A stretch of DNA of 64,000 bases, from positions 266,001 through 330,000 of the forward strand of contig BSBK01006427.1 in NCBI GenBank assembly GCA_027943335.1, in the 5' to 3' direction. Positions 1 through 11,517 of the stretch are shown piece after piece. The notes beneath the pieces are model-generated. The model was not told the DNA's origin, made no database searches, and worked only from the letters and a program-made list of their open reading frames with translations. Numbering within the stretch: the first letter of the stretch is position 1; the number at the start of each line of letters is the position of its first letter. Source of the stretch: Chamaecyparis obtusa. Its lineage: Eukaryota > Streptophyta > Pinopsida > Cupressales > Cupressaceae. The translations under genes and the position numbers were made by a program.

Positions 1-530
1 TTTTATTTGTTTGGATGTGGGGTTTGCCTTAGTCAAAACTCAATTTGGAATCAAACTTAAAAATGGAATTGAAATAGATAATGCTAGCAACTAGTAGAAG
101 TAGATCTAACAATGAAGCTATGATATTCAATAGATATGCAATTTTATTTGAAATGTAATTAATTATGTTGATATGAAAGCTTGAACATAATATTATCAAA
201 TGTAAATGAAACCTCCATGATTTTATGCTTGGAATCGACCTTGAGGAAAGAATAAATGGATCTTGAAGATGAACAAAGGATCTTGAAGGAAGATCACAAC
301 ACCATGATGGCTAGATCTAGGGTTTTGAATGATGAATCTTGAATGCTTGAGCCAAATTCCTTCAAAGGCTTGAATGCTTCACTCATTGATCTTCAATGGA
401 GAACTTCAATGGGGAAGAGGATGATTTCTTGAATACTTGAATGGAGGATTTCTTGCTTGATCACCAATGTCTCCTTAAGAGTGTTTAAGCATGAAAACTT
501 GATTGAGAGATGGAGAAAATGAGAGAGGAA

Positions 531-550
531 GGCTTCCTTTTATAGTGATC
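531..550 (-). promoter_or_regulatory. TATA-like box of unit A
   Basis: The minus strand reads CTATAAAAGGAAGCC here and is followed by a CT-rich stretch, as in plant LTR promoters. The same motif recurs at about 10367-10386 and 16311-16330 in units B and C, so it is a conserved part of the repeat. Transcription would run toward lower coordinates, that is, from the LTR of one unit into the polyprotein of the preceding unit. Confidence 0.5.
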
Positions 551-759
551 TAGGGTACAATCCTCTAGAGGGTCCACCTTAGGGAATTAAATTCCAATTA
601 GGCCTCAACCCTTTAGGAATGGACCTAAATTAAATATAATTTAAGATTTTACCATTTTGGAGATCAAAACAGTTGACCCGGAAGAGCGAAGACAATTTTT
701 TTCAAAACCTGACATCCATAAATCATGGAAACTTGAAATTTGGCCCCAAGTTTAAGGAT

Positions 760-975
760 GAGGTAGACCCCGCCATAGGTCAGGGATGGCCTAGACTCTA
801 AAGAAGCTCAGGGATGACCTAGACTCTGACCTAGCTCAAGGACGACCTAGACTCTGACCTAGGTCAAGGATGAGGTAGTCCTTGACCCCAAAATATCACC
901 CTTGACCCCAAAATATCACCTTTGACCCAAATATGTCACCTTTGACCCAAAAGGTCACCCTTGACCAAAAAGTCA
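760..975. repeat. Short direct repeats, unit A
   Basis: Two blocks of short direct repeats lie side by side. The first repeats a roughly 28-bp theme around GACCTAGACTCTGACCTAG. The second repeats a roughly 20-bp theme around CACCTTTGACCCAAAAATGT. Equivalent blocks lie at about 10590-10795 (unit B) and 16530-16715 (unit C), with different copy numbers in each unit. Confidence 0.75.
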
Positions 976-1687
976 AGAATATCAGAATTTCAATTTAGGA
1001 TGCCAGAATTATGCAGAAAAGAAGTGGAAAATGGGGAAAAAGATAGATCCAAGAAAATATCAATTCAAGGCGATTGAAATGACCCCAAACCACTTAGTGG
1101 GATAAATACTCTTAACATGGAAGTGATTACATTTTAAGATGATACATTAAGCCCAAACTTTAGCATGAGTATGTACTCGATGCAAACTCTTGGTAAAGGA
1201 GAAGAAAGAGGAGATCCAATTAGATTCACAATGATATAAAATAACACTTAGCTAAGGACACAAACCCCCAAGATAAGGATTCTAACTCAATATACAAGCG
1301 TGAGGATGCGAAAAGAGAAAACCAAAAGAATAGGGGCTAGTACTAAATAACCCAAATCAATTAGAATAAGAAACCTTGCTAAGAAATATTTCTCATACTA
1401 ATATCATATTTGGAAAGCTATCATAAAAGAATAAATGATTACATAAGAAAGACAAGAGAAACACTATAAATAACATAGCTTCATGACCTAGTCCTACTAG
1501 CATAAAAGAGAAAAGAGGGAAAGGAAAAATTGATTACCTTGCCCAATAAGATGCCCACCTTACCATGAATCACCTTGGTGGGAGAGCCCAACAGGTTCAC
1601 CAATAAACTATGGTTTGAAATTTTAATGCATCTTCTAATGGCTTTTGGAATACCCATAGATCCACCTTTTTGTATCACTGTGAATAT

Positions 1688-1952
1688 GAAATGCGTGTCT
1701 CCTCAGCATTTAGTGACTTATGTGCATTACCATCAGAAGATTTAGCATATTTGAAATGTGTGTCCCTTCAGGATTTAGCAACTTATGTGCATTACCTTCC
1801 AAGATTTAGCATATTTGAAATTGGAAATATGTGTCCCATTAGGATCTAGCAACTTATGTGCATTACCCTCAGAGGATTTAGCATATTAGAAATATGTGTC
1901 TCTTCAGGATTTAGCAATTTATGTGTGTTACCTTTCAAGATTTAGCATGCTA
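1688..1952. repeat. 60-bp tandem repeat cluster, unit A
   Basis: About four diverged copies of a roughly 60-bp unit, recognised by alternating GATTTAGCAACTTATGTGCATTACC and GATTTAGCATATT-GAAATGTGTGTCCC themes. The cluster has no coding frame. It lies downstream of the unit's polyprotein on the minus strand, so it would be in the 3' untranslated part or start of the 3' LTR. Units B and C carry the same cluster. Confidence 0.8.
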
Positions 1953-2639
1953 CAAAACAAAAGGTTAGAATAGAAATACATAATATAGAATGAGGGAGGC
2001 TGTATATATGCCCCATCCTTAAGTTAGAAAAAACATACTATTTTGACATGTTAAGGAAAGAAATGAACAAGGATAAAGCCTTCTTTAGCATCAAGACAAT
2101 ATCCATAGACAACACCTAGTCACAGCCAAGAAGATCACGGCTCCTATGAGGCCATAAAAGGGACAAATGCAAAGAGATATCATGCAAGAAGTGAAAAAGT
2201 AACCCTTGTGAGGGATAGCACACTATTCATTTTCCAAGGTGAGATCTATATCAACCATAGAAATCCAATGTCAGACAATGAAAGAGGTTGTGATCAAGGA
2301 CATAGATCCTCAATGCAAACCAAAATGTTCATGTATGATTGCAAATCACATAATAGATAGATACTTCTTAACCAAGGAACAAGATGAATACCAAAAAGAT
2401 AGAAAAGAAGGAGATGACATCTTCTCCCCTGAAGCATAGGAACAAAGATGGAAGGGGACCTATTATGTCACTCACAACACTATAGAAGACAATGAGCCCC
2501 CAAGGATTAGGCTAACATTGTTTACATAATGTGGAGCTCCATAATAGTAACATAGATGTTATTTAGAGAAAACATGATTGAAATACAAACTCATTCCAAC
2601 ATGATATATAAATAACCTTACTATCAATGAGCTGCCTAA

Positions 2640-4579
2640 TCTTATAATGTAAAGCTTAACATTCATTAGTAGAGTGATCATGAAATCTATGATATAAAAA
2701 AAAATGAAGGGTCTTCAAGTGTGGACTACATTTCTTTTTTCATTTAGGTCTAGTAATCATCTTAGCATGAAGGAGTTTAGGAAAAAGAACTTCTTGGTCA
2801 AATTCCTTCACAAGTTCATCAAGTTTTGAAGTGTTATTTGATATGTTGTTAACATGGATTTGTTATCAAGGATTAAATCTTAATCCATAAGAATTCTCAT
2901 GCCCCCGAGTGTATAAGGGCATTTGCATTCCCTATTTATGCTTAGCACATCCTTGAGCATTAAATCCTTGTTTAACAAGAAAATGATAACCATGACCATA
3001 ACAAGAAGCCATATCAGAAGGAGTCAATAGAACTTCAGCTGTCACAATATCATCCTTAGTAGGTTTGATAGATTCATTATGGGTAGAAGTAGCGACAAAG
3101 TTATTACAAAGGGCTTTAGAAGTAAAAACTCATTGTTCAAATTCTGTTTGTTTCTTCATAAAATCAAGATCATTAATCTTATACTCTCTAATAAAGGTCG
3201 GATTAAAATCCAAGGTTACCCAATCATTGCTAGCAGGAGCATTACAGGAATAAGGACAACTATTAGAAGTAGGAGTAGTGTGGATTTGAATATTCAAACA
3301 AGGATTTAGTGTTTCATCTACATGAAGTGTATACATCTTGTTGTTATGTATTAACTTGACTTTATGGTGAAGGGTGGAACAAATGGCATGCATCTCATGC
3401 AACCAAGGTCTACCCAAAAGAAGGTTATAATTCAGAGGTCTAGGCATAAAATGAATAGGTGTATTCAAGATGACTAGTCCTACTTTGATAGGTAAGGTAA
3501 TGATTCCTAAAAGTGCTATTAGCAATGTTATCAAAGCTATGTATAGGAACATTGTCAGGTTGAATCGTTGAAAGATCAGCCTTAATTGTTTTGAGCATGT
3601 CCATGCTACAAATATTAAGCCCAGAGCCATTATCAATCAATGTCCTATGAATGATACTTTTAGTTTTAGAAAAAACAACCATAAGAGCATCATATTGATT
3701 TTGAACTTCTTTAGAAGGTAAATCCTTTTGAGTAAATACAATGTTAGGAACACCCAGGGTAGCATGCATGCATTGTAAGAAGTTATTGATGTTCTCTTGA
3801 TTAGGAGGTGGAGTAGGAAGAGTTGATAGAGATTTTTGCAAGGCTTCATAGTAGGTAGGTAAAGTTTGAAGATGCTCCCATAATGAAATCTTGGTAGGGG
3901 TATTTTGCAATTGGTTTATCAAATTATACTCCTTGCTAGGAAGATGTGGTGGAGGAGGAAGAATAGGTTGAGAAGGTGGTAAAGAAGTAGAAACCACCAG
4001 ATTAGGTTGAAGGTTATTCCTTGTATGATAAGTGTGAGCTATATAATCTTGATCATTGAAAGAATCCATAGGTTTACCTTTGATAGTAAGGTGAGGACAA
4101 CCTTTGATGATCAACAAGGGTTTTGAAGAAACCACATTAGTTGTCTCAACACTACAAATAGATTCATAAGAAGGAAGCAAAGAAGATATCCTATGAAGAG
4201 ATGAGGTAAGATCTTGATTCTCCATAAGATCATCACTAATAGGGAGATCATTAAGGGAATTCATATCATTCTCCACTAATGCCTCATCACTAGAAGGAAT
4301 CCCAAATTTAGGTAAAGCATCTATAATATCATCTTCTTTCACTAAAATGTCTGCATAAGGTGAGTGTGTTTTAGAAAAAGATTCATCATCATGTATGAAT
4401 ATGTCATCCATTAATAAATCACCCTCTTGTATCAAAGCATCTTGATGAGGAGGGGATAAATCAATGTCTTTATCCAAGGGATCATTCACAATGGTTTCAT
4501 GAGGAAGAGAAAAATCAACATCCCCATCCAAAAGTTCAATAAAGCACTTGAAAAATACTTGAGATAACTTGTGCAACAT
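2640..4579 (-). pseudogene. Unit A polyprotein remnant: acidic leader, protease-like, degenerate C-terminal part
   Basis: The minus-strand frame opens at 4579 with an acidic, Ser/Asp-rich leader of about 170 residues. A Pro-rich stretch follows, then a KISLWEHLQTLPTYYEAL block like the one that precedes the protease in Tat-type plant Ty3/gypsy polyproteins. The retropepsin motif LIDNGSG lies near 3630. A frameshift around 3520 moves the second half (YNLLLGRPWLHEM, near 3420) to another frame ending at 3130. Below 3130 the G-patch-like and Cys/His segments are recognisable only by alignment with units B and C. There is no reverse transcriptase or integrase. In retroelements the protease would process Gag/Pol; this copy is too damaged to do so. 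Confidence 0.7.
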
Positions 4580-4998
4580 GATATTGAATAAAGAAATGCA
4601 TAGAAAATAGATCTAGATATATCCAAATTCATAAGAATGAAAATGAAATCAAACACCATAAACACAATAGGGCATCTAAGTCTATAAGAGAAAGGGGTAA
4701 GTATGTTAGGTTCACCAAAATGTAAAAGGTAAAATATGGATGAGGTCCTAGAACAATGGTTTGCACATAAAAGAGACCCCAAAGCCAATATTTTACAATT
4801 ATATGAAATTTTACTACTATGAAAAGTAAATGTAGATGACTAATGTTGAAATGAAGAGATAAAGGTACTTACCTCTGAAAAAGAATCAGTTGAAAACCTT
4901 GTCGAACAGTCTCATAAACTGTTGATTTTCACAATGTTAAACTGAAACTGTGAGATCTATGAAACCCAGAAATATTTTTCAATTCTGGGGGAGGTCAT

Positions 4999-5500
4999 TG
5001 TAAGAATCTACAAATAGAAAATATTGAACCAAGGATCTAGAGGTTGAAGAAAAGCACAAGAGAGAAAATATTAATGAAATGATAGATCTAATGAATTCAC
5101 CTTGAATGACTGATTGATGAATGAATCAATGTTATTATAATGATTACATAATGGGCCTCCTTATATAGGAAAGGCAATATGAGACAATGATAAGGAGCTA
5201 ATAAGATATCACCTATGCTAGGTGTAATCACATGTCCACCAAATGTGTATCATCCTCCATTATGCATTATAGTATGTGCAATGGGATTAGGATGATAATG
5301 TGATAAGAGCACGAAAGGTGGATCTCACACACAAAGAGGTATGTGATGACAACTATCACACCAAAAGTGGAATTTCTCCTACACCGTGTGCTTAATAAAT
5401 GTGCACACTCCTAGGTGTCTCAATCACAAACTACTATGCAATGCCTTAACCTAAGTAAGATTAAGTAAAGTGTAATTAGGAATAATTAATTACACCAACA
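4999..5500 (-). repeat. 3' LTR of copia-1
   Basis: On the plus strand it runs from TGTAAGAATC to ACACCAACA. It pairs with 9182-9683 at exactly the same length. A minus-strand TATA box (CCTATATAAGG) lies near 5158-5168. The target duplication GTCAT flanks it at 4994-4998. Confidence 0.93.
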
Positions 5501-5510
5501 CCCCCCCTTA
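5501..5510 (-). other. Poly-purine tract of copia-1
   Basis: The minus strand reads TAAGGGGGGG directly before the 3' LTR. This is the expected place and composition for the plus-strand primer of reverse transcription. Confidence 0.85.
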
Positions 5511-5951
5511 AGTGCAACTTAGGGGAATGCACTTAAACTCACAATGCAAGATGGGTGTAGAAAACTAGGCCATGTTAGGTACCCATGTACAAAATACATG
5601 AAATTCATAACTCTCATAAATTGGAGAAAGAGGGAAAACCTCATGGGAAAAACCCTCCCGCAAAAAGAGAGAAGAAAACAAGATGCATGGATGGATGGAG
5701 TGCTCAAGACCCCCCAAGAACTACATACATCATGTATATACAAAGAATTATCCCCCCATAAGAAGGATAGTTGGAGACATGATATCCCCCTATAATGTAG
5801 AATCTCCCATGTTGATTAAGAGTACTTGCAAACAATAGATAATCCAATCCTTACAAGAAACATGTCTCCCCTTAGGAAGAAATAGATACATCAAATGATG
5901 AAGAAGCCAATCCTTATGCAACTAGAATGAGGAAGAAGATGTAGGTCTCCA

Positions 5952-6425
5952 TTAATGAATCTCTGAAGACTGAGCAGGAATCTCCAAGCTCAAAGAATCT
6001 ATCACTTCATGTGACAAATCAAGTGAAGAAGGAGAAGAATCAAGTACACCAATCTCCAAAGAAGGTGAAGAAGTGTCCCCATCTATGATGAAACTATCAT
6101 CAAGGGAAAGAGAAACTCCCTCATGTATGTCTTCCAAATCTACATCATGAGAATCAACAAGTGCTAAAGATGCATCCAAGTAATCATCACATTCTACAAG
6201 ATCTAAAACACTATGATCATCCTGCTAAATAGTAGAGCCCATGTCTGAAGAAGTAGGAGGTGGAGGAGTAGGAAGATCAACACTTGTCTCAACAACAAAA
6301 TGATTCAAGTGCCCAAAGCTCTCCTCATAATTATCCCTTGGCAAAGGGATGGGTACATCATGAATATCATCATCATTATCAACAAAATTAGAAAAAGGAA
6401 TACAAGCAAGATGTATGATCAACAA
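5952..6425 (-). pseudogene. Acidic tail downstream of copia-1 protease
   Basis: Two minus-strand open stretches (6425-6225 and 6179-5952) are separated by a stop. The first is Pro-rich (DLPTPPPPTSSDMGS). The second is rich in Asp, Ser and Leu (LSLDDSFIIDGDTSSPSLEI). I see no GAG-pre-integrase, integrase or reverse transcriptase motif. The stretch takes the place where pol would begin, so it may be filler left after deletion of pol or a spacer specific to this non-autonomous family. No function can be assigned. Confidence 0.45.
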
Positions 6426-7725
6426 CTCCCATTTCTATGACATCTCTAGTCTCCATGTCCCTAATGTAGACATAATCAAGAGTGAACTCAACAATTTTAC
6501 CTTGTTCCCCATGTGTAATTTGGTAAATAGAAAGGAGATTAGTGGTCAAGGATGGTACACAAAGAACATCATTAAATGTCCCTTCTCCCATAGGAATAGA
6601 ACCTTTCCCACAAACTCTCATGAATGTGTTGTTACCCATCAAAATATTAGGAGAATTACAAGGCTCAATAGAAGAAAACATATCCATAGAAGATGCCATA
6701 TGATGTGATGCACCTGAATCAAGAAGTCATTTACCTTTCTTAGGATGTGTGGAAGCCATGAGTGCTTGTCCTTTACCTTTATCTTTGAATGATGATAAAG
6801 AAGTAGAAGCTACCAAATGTGTAGAAGAGGGAGCAGACACTGATGAGGGAAACTTAATGTTGTGTTTCTGAATAATGTGAGTTAGCTCATCAATCTTCTT
6901 TTGAAAACACTTATGCTCATCATGTCCTAACTTTTGACAACATGCACATTTATCTCTCTTTCTTCTAGATGATTCCTCTCTTGAAGAGGACTTGGATTCA
7001 GTACTTTTTGGTGAAGAAGATTCATTACCTTTGTAATGAGGCTTAGGATCCTTATTATGTTTCTTTCCTTTTCCATTAGAAGCCTTTGATGTAGACTCAC
7101 TTTCAATCAATGCTTGATGTGTGGAAGGCTTCAACTGACCCATGTGTATCAACTTTGCTTGTTCCCTTGTGAGTTGTGCTACAAATTCATCAAGAGAGGA
7201 CAATTTGTATGCACTACCAAGAGCATCCATAGTAGCATAGAATGTAGAAAAAAAGATAGAATAATCAGGACCAAGCTTGGAAAGAATAGAAAAGATCAAT
7301 TGTCCATCCCCTTTAACAATACCACATGAAGAAAGCTCCAATCTAATAGTATTCAACTTAGAGAAAAAATCTTGAATATTGTCAAAATCACTAGGATTGA
7401 GACCTATGAGATCATTCTCTAATCTGAATTTCCTCATTCTATCAGGTTTACCATATAGTCCTTCCAATGTGACCCAAGCATCATGAGGATGTGTGCAAGA
7501 TGCAATATGAAAGAGGAAGTCATGAGAGATGGATGATCTAAGAGAGCCAAGTTCTTTATCCCTTTGATCAAAACATTTTCTCCTTTCTATAGCACCTATT
7601 TAATGTTCTTGATCCTACCCAAGAGTCATTCTAAGCAATCCAAGAATCAACAAATGATCACCTAAAGAAACTTTCCATTCATGGTAGTTATATGGAGTGA
7701 GGATTTTAACCTTTAAATTATCCAT
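6388..7725 (-). pseudogene. copia-1 Gag and protease remnant
   Basis: Reading the minus strand from an ATG at 7725, the frame matches a UBN2-type copia Gag. It has an N-terminal NYHEW-like motif, the stretch LYGKPDRMRKFRLENDL near 7460, and a zinc knuckle CACCQKLGHDEHKC (CX2CX4HX4C) near 6950. A coiled basic tail follows. At least two stops interrupt the part above 7467. The protease follows near 6700: active-site DSGASHHM, immediately preceded by a stop where related elements have a Trp, then a DVLCVPSLTTNLLSI-like strand. In copia elements Gag packages the RNA and the protease matures the polyprotein. Both are inactive here because of the stops. Confidence 0.85.
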
Positions 7726-9169
7726 ATTGCAACCAAATAATGACTGATAACTATTGATAACTCCTTCAAATGACTGATGCAATTCAAAAAACTAAAATCC
7801 AAGGATTAACCAAGTGAAATTATAGCCCCAAAATGACCTATTGCTTAAAGTGATATTTCTACCCAAAATAACTCAAATCTAATCATAGATCTGGAAATTA
7901 GATGAAAAATCATGCACTTTCAAAAAAAATTCACCTCAAAATGTTACCGTATGTGCCCAAACGAAGCCTTGGAAGTTGCAAAAATTAGGAATAGATAGGT
8001 ACAGTCATCAAAATCTCCAATTTTTGACAAATTAGGCCACCAAAATGCAAAATCAACACCACCACTAGAAAATTCAGGAAATTCTACCCAATTTCAAAAA
8101 AAATTGCACCCGATTTGGAGCCCGGATGACCAAGTTATGGCCTCTCAAAGTTGGACTGTCAAATTAAAAATGCATATGGTGAAGGTTGGGAAATCTCCAA
8201 ACCTTTCTGACATCATCAGTCCACGAGGTTAAATTTGATGGTCATATGGTCGTCAAAAAAACCCAATTTCACCCAGCATTGACAGCTAGACAGCCATCAA
8301 ATTTAGAACAGTGAAAAAGTGATGCAAGCAAAAAAAGGGCCCCTCTGCTAATGTGGTGGGTGACTAGGTGTCTATACTGATCCATACAGCCTATGTGGTA
8401 GGTGATGTGGCACTATACTACTAATAGAGTAGTGTTGCAAAGTGGCACAATCTGATTGGTCTGTGCAAGCTGAGGTGGTAGCCTGTGTGTGTGGTGTGGG
8501 GCTGTCGCGTGGCATCTTGTGTGGCCTCCGGTTGGTAGCTGACGTGCACGAGGGTGCAGGCTTTAACTAGTGGTAGATCTGGCCATGTGTGGGTGATATT
8601 TTATGATCAGGCTATGTGACAAAGCAGAGCGGTGATTATGATTCTTCCGGACAGAGGAGGTGGTGGGGCGGCTGCTTGCGGCAGAGTGGTTGGCCGCATT
8701 TGAAAAGATCATCGGTTGAGGTGGAGAGGCTACCTATGAAGTAGTGGTGTAGGCGCCTAGAGCTGGGTGGGTGAATCGAGACTATTTAGTCCCACATTTA
8801 ATGTGGAATGGGTTCTTGGCCCTTTAAATATCTGAATGCACTGATGTAAATCAAACAAGTGAGCTACCCAATTTGTGCATTGGTTGCGGTCTGCAGACAT
8901 GTGTAGCACTCACTAGGTCATGGTCGCTGATGTTGATAGAATGAAATGGGTTGTACCTTCCCCAAATTTTTTCACAAAATAATAAAAAAATTCCAAAAAA
9001 TAGGTGAATTTATAGTTGATCTTAACCAAAATAGCCTCCCGGATGCAATGGTGAGGTCAGATCTTCTCCAAGATGCCTCTATTACATGCTGGTTCTTAGA
9101 TCTAAGATCTAGACCTTCAAAGCTTGCATCAAGATCTCTTCAAAATGACTAATCAATAATTCTCCATTA
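7726..9169 (-). other. Untranslated leader of copia-1
   Basis: A 1.4-kb stretch between the primer site and the Gag start. No open frame of note is seen on either strand. The part at about 8460-8780 is richer in G and C than the rest of the window, and poly-A runs occur near 7920 and 8095. A leader this long could hold packaging signals, but nothing specific can be named. Confidence 0.5.
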
Positions 9170-9181
9170 GCTTTGATACCA
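9170..9181 (-). other. Primer binding site of copia-1
   Basis: The minus strand reads TGGTATCAAAGC directly after the 5' LTR. It is one base from the common plant site TGGTATCAGAGC, complementary to the 3' end of initiator tRNA-Met. It fixes the orientation of the element as minus. Confidence 0.92.
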
Positions 9182-9683
9182 TGTAAGAATTTGTAAATAG
9201 AAAATATTGAACCAAGGATCTAGAGGTTGAAGAAAAGCACAAGAGAGAAAATATGAATACAATGATAGATCTAATGAATTCACCTTGAATGATTGATTGA
9301 TGAATGAATCAATGTTATTGTAATGATTACATAATAGGCCTCCTTATATAGGAAAGGAAATATGAGACAATGATAAGGAGCTAATAAGATATCACCTATG
9401 CTAGGTGTAATCACATGTCCACCAAATGTGGATCATCCTCCATTATGCAATAAAGTATGTGCAATGGGATTAGGATGATAATGTGATAAGAGCACAAAAG
9501 GTGTATCTCACACACAAAGAGGTATGTGATGACAACTATCACACCAAAAGTGGAATTTCTCATACACCATGTGCTTAATAGATGTGCACACTCCTAGGTG
9601 TCTCAATCACAAACTAATATGCAATGCATTAACCTAAGTAAGATTAAGTAAAGTGTAAATAGGAATAATTAATTATACCAATA
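9182..9683 (-). repeat. 5' LTR of copia-1
   Basis: 502 bp, beginning TGTAAGAATT and ending ATACCAATA; the final CA has become TA by a transition. A TATA box (minus strand CCTATATAAGG) lies near 9342-9352. GTCAT follows at 9684-9688 and completes the target duplication. Confidence 0.93.
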
Positions 9684-10366
9684 GTCATCTTTGACCCTCA
9701 TAAAAGGTTAAAGACTACCTTGAGATTTTGAAGGTCATCCTTGACTTTGTTCATGGATCTCAGAAGTTTGGCGAAAAGGGTATCCAGATCTGCACTTTAA
9801 TTCATCGCTCCACACCTATACCTGCAAGAAAAATTGTTTTGTTTGTTTTGATGGGGGGTTTGCCTTCGTCAAACCATAGTTTGGAATCAACCTTGATAAT
9901 GGAATTGAAATAGAAAATGCTAGCAAGTAGTAGAAGTAGATCTAACAATGAAGCTATGATATTCAATAGATATGTAATTGTATTTGAAATGTAAACAATT
10001 ATGTTGATATGAAAGCTTGAACATAATATTATCAAATGTAAATCAAACCTCCATGATTGTATGCTTGGAATCAACCTTGAGGGAAGGATGAATGGATCTT
10101 GAAGATGAACAAAGGATCTTGAAGGAAGATCACACCACCATCATGGCTAGATCTAGGGTTTTCAATGATGAATCTTGAATGCTTGAGCCAAATCCCTTAA
10201 AAGGTGTGAATGCTTGAATCCTTAATCTTCAATGGAGAAATTGAATGGTGAAGAGGATGATTGCTTGAATACTTGAATGGAATATTTATTTCTTGATCAC
10301 CAATGTCTCCTTGAAAGTGCTTGAGCATAAAAACTTGATTGAGAGATGGAGAAAATGAGAGAGGAA

Positions 10367-10386
10367 GGCTTCCTTTTATAGTAATC
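10367..10386 (-). promoter_or_regulatory. TATA-like box of unit B
   Basis: The minus strand carries TATAAAAGGAAGCC, conserved with units A and C, followed by a CT-rich run. It would drive transcription into the polyprotein of unit A. Confidence 0.5.
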
Positions 10387-11517
10387 TAGGGCACAATCCT
10401 CTAGAGGGGCCACCTTAGCGAATTAAATTCCAATTACGCCTCAACCCTTTAGGAATGGACCTAAATTAAATTAAATTTAATAGTTTACCATTTTGGAGAC
10501 CAAAATAGTCGACCCGAAAGTGGGAAGATAATTATTTTATAACCCAACATCTAGAAATCATGGAAACTTGTTTGGACCCAGAGTCAAGGACTAGGTAGAC
10601 CCCGCCCTAGGTCAAGAACAACCTAGACTCTGACCTAGGTTAGGGATGACCTAGAATATGACCTAGGTCAGGGATGAGGTAGTCCTTGACCCCAAAATGT
10701 CACCCTTGACCCAAAATTGTCACCTTTGACCCAAAAATGTCACCTCTGACCCAAAAATGTCACCTTTGACCCAAAAGGTCACCCTTGACCCAAAAGTCAA
10801 GAATCTCATAATTTCAGTTCAAGATGACAAAATTATGCAGAAAAAAATTGGAAAATGGAGAAAAATCCAGATCCAAGCAAAGATCAATTCAAGGTGCTTG
10901 ACATGACCCCAAACCACTTACTTAGAGGGCTAAACACTCTTAACATGGAAGTGCTTCCATTTGAAGATGATACATTAAGCCCCCACTTTAGCAAGAGTAT
11001 GGACTCGATGCAAACTCTTGGTAAAGGAGAAGAAAGAGGAGATCCAAGTGGATTCACAATGAGATAAAATAACACATAGTTGAGAACACAAGCCCCAGGC
11101 TAATGATTCTAACTCAACATACATGCACGAGGGTGTGAAAAGAGAAAACCAAAAGAACAAGGGCTAGTACTAAATAACCCAAATCTTTTAGCATAAGAAA
11201 CCTAGCTAAGAAATATTTCTCATACTAATATCATATTTGGAAATCTATCATAAAAGCATAAATGATTACATAAGAAAGACAAGAGAAACCCTATAAATAA
11301 CATAGCTTCATGATCTAGTCCTACTAGCATGAAAGCAAAAAGAGAGAAAGGAGAAAGTGATTACCTCGCCTAGTGAGATGCCCACCTTACTGTGAATCAC
11401 CCTAGTGGGAGAGCCCAACAGGTTCACGCATAAACTATTCTTTGAAATTGTAATGCATCTTCTAATGGCTTCTATAATACCCATAGATCCACCTTCTTGT
11501 ATCACTATGAATATGAA

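Larger units (their letters stand above)
4999..9683 (-). mobile_element. Compact Ty1/copia element with gag and protease only (copia-1)
   Basis: A structurally complete 4685-bp LTR element inserted in unit A. It has two 502-bp LTRs beginning TG and a 5-bp target duplication GTCAT (4994-4998 and 9684-9688). A tRNA-iMet-type primer site touches the 5' LTR and a poly-purine tract touches the 3' LTR. By eye the LTRs differ at about 23 of 502 positions, roughly half of them transitions, so the insertion is not recent. It codes only for Gag and a protease fragment; integrase and reverse transcriptase are absent, so movement would have needed an autonomous partner. Confidence 0.93.
1..9835 (-). mobile_element. 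Unit A of a Ty3/gypsy-related repeat (interrupted)
   Basis: First of three head-to-tail copies. Position 1 aligns with about 9836 (unit B) and 15832 (unit C), so the copy is cut by the window edge. Without the copia insertion at 4999-9683 it is about 5.15 kb long. In minus-strand order it has a leader, a broken polyprotein (4579 down to about 2640), a non-coding stretch, a 60-bp repeat cluster, a short direct-repeat block, and a promoter-like segment near 540. The promoter-like segment suggests that an LTR lies within roughly 1-1300, with its partner in the first part of unit B. Exact LTR ends, primer site and TSD could not be resolved, because the whole unit repeats on both sides. Confidence 0.7.

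Noticed and set aside
1688..1952. Possible CRISPR-like array because of regular 60-bp repeats
   Set aside because: Repeats are diverged tandem copies without unique spacers, in a plant retroelement.
2239..2439. Plus-strand frames at 2239-2439, 12843-13049 and 17906-18103 that look alike
   Set aside because: They repeat because the unit repeats. The frames differ by shifts and have no domain, so they are probably non-coding.
3079..3309. Plus-strand open frames opposite the protease-like regions (also 13762-14151 and 19021-19236)
   Set aside because: They mirror the minus-strand protease-like coding sequence and are similar in all units only because that sequence is.
8460..8780. GC-richer patch, considered as a captured gene fragment
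   Set aside because: No open frame, splice pattern or domain on either strand; lies in the leader of copia-1.
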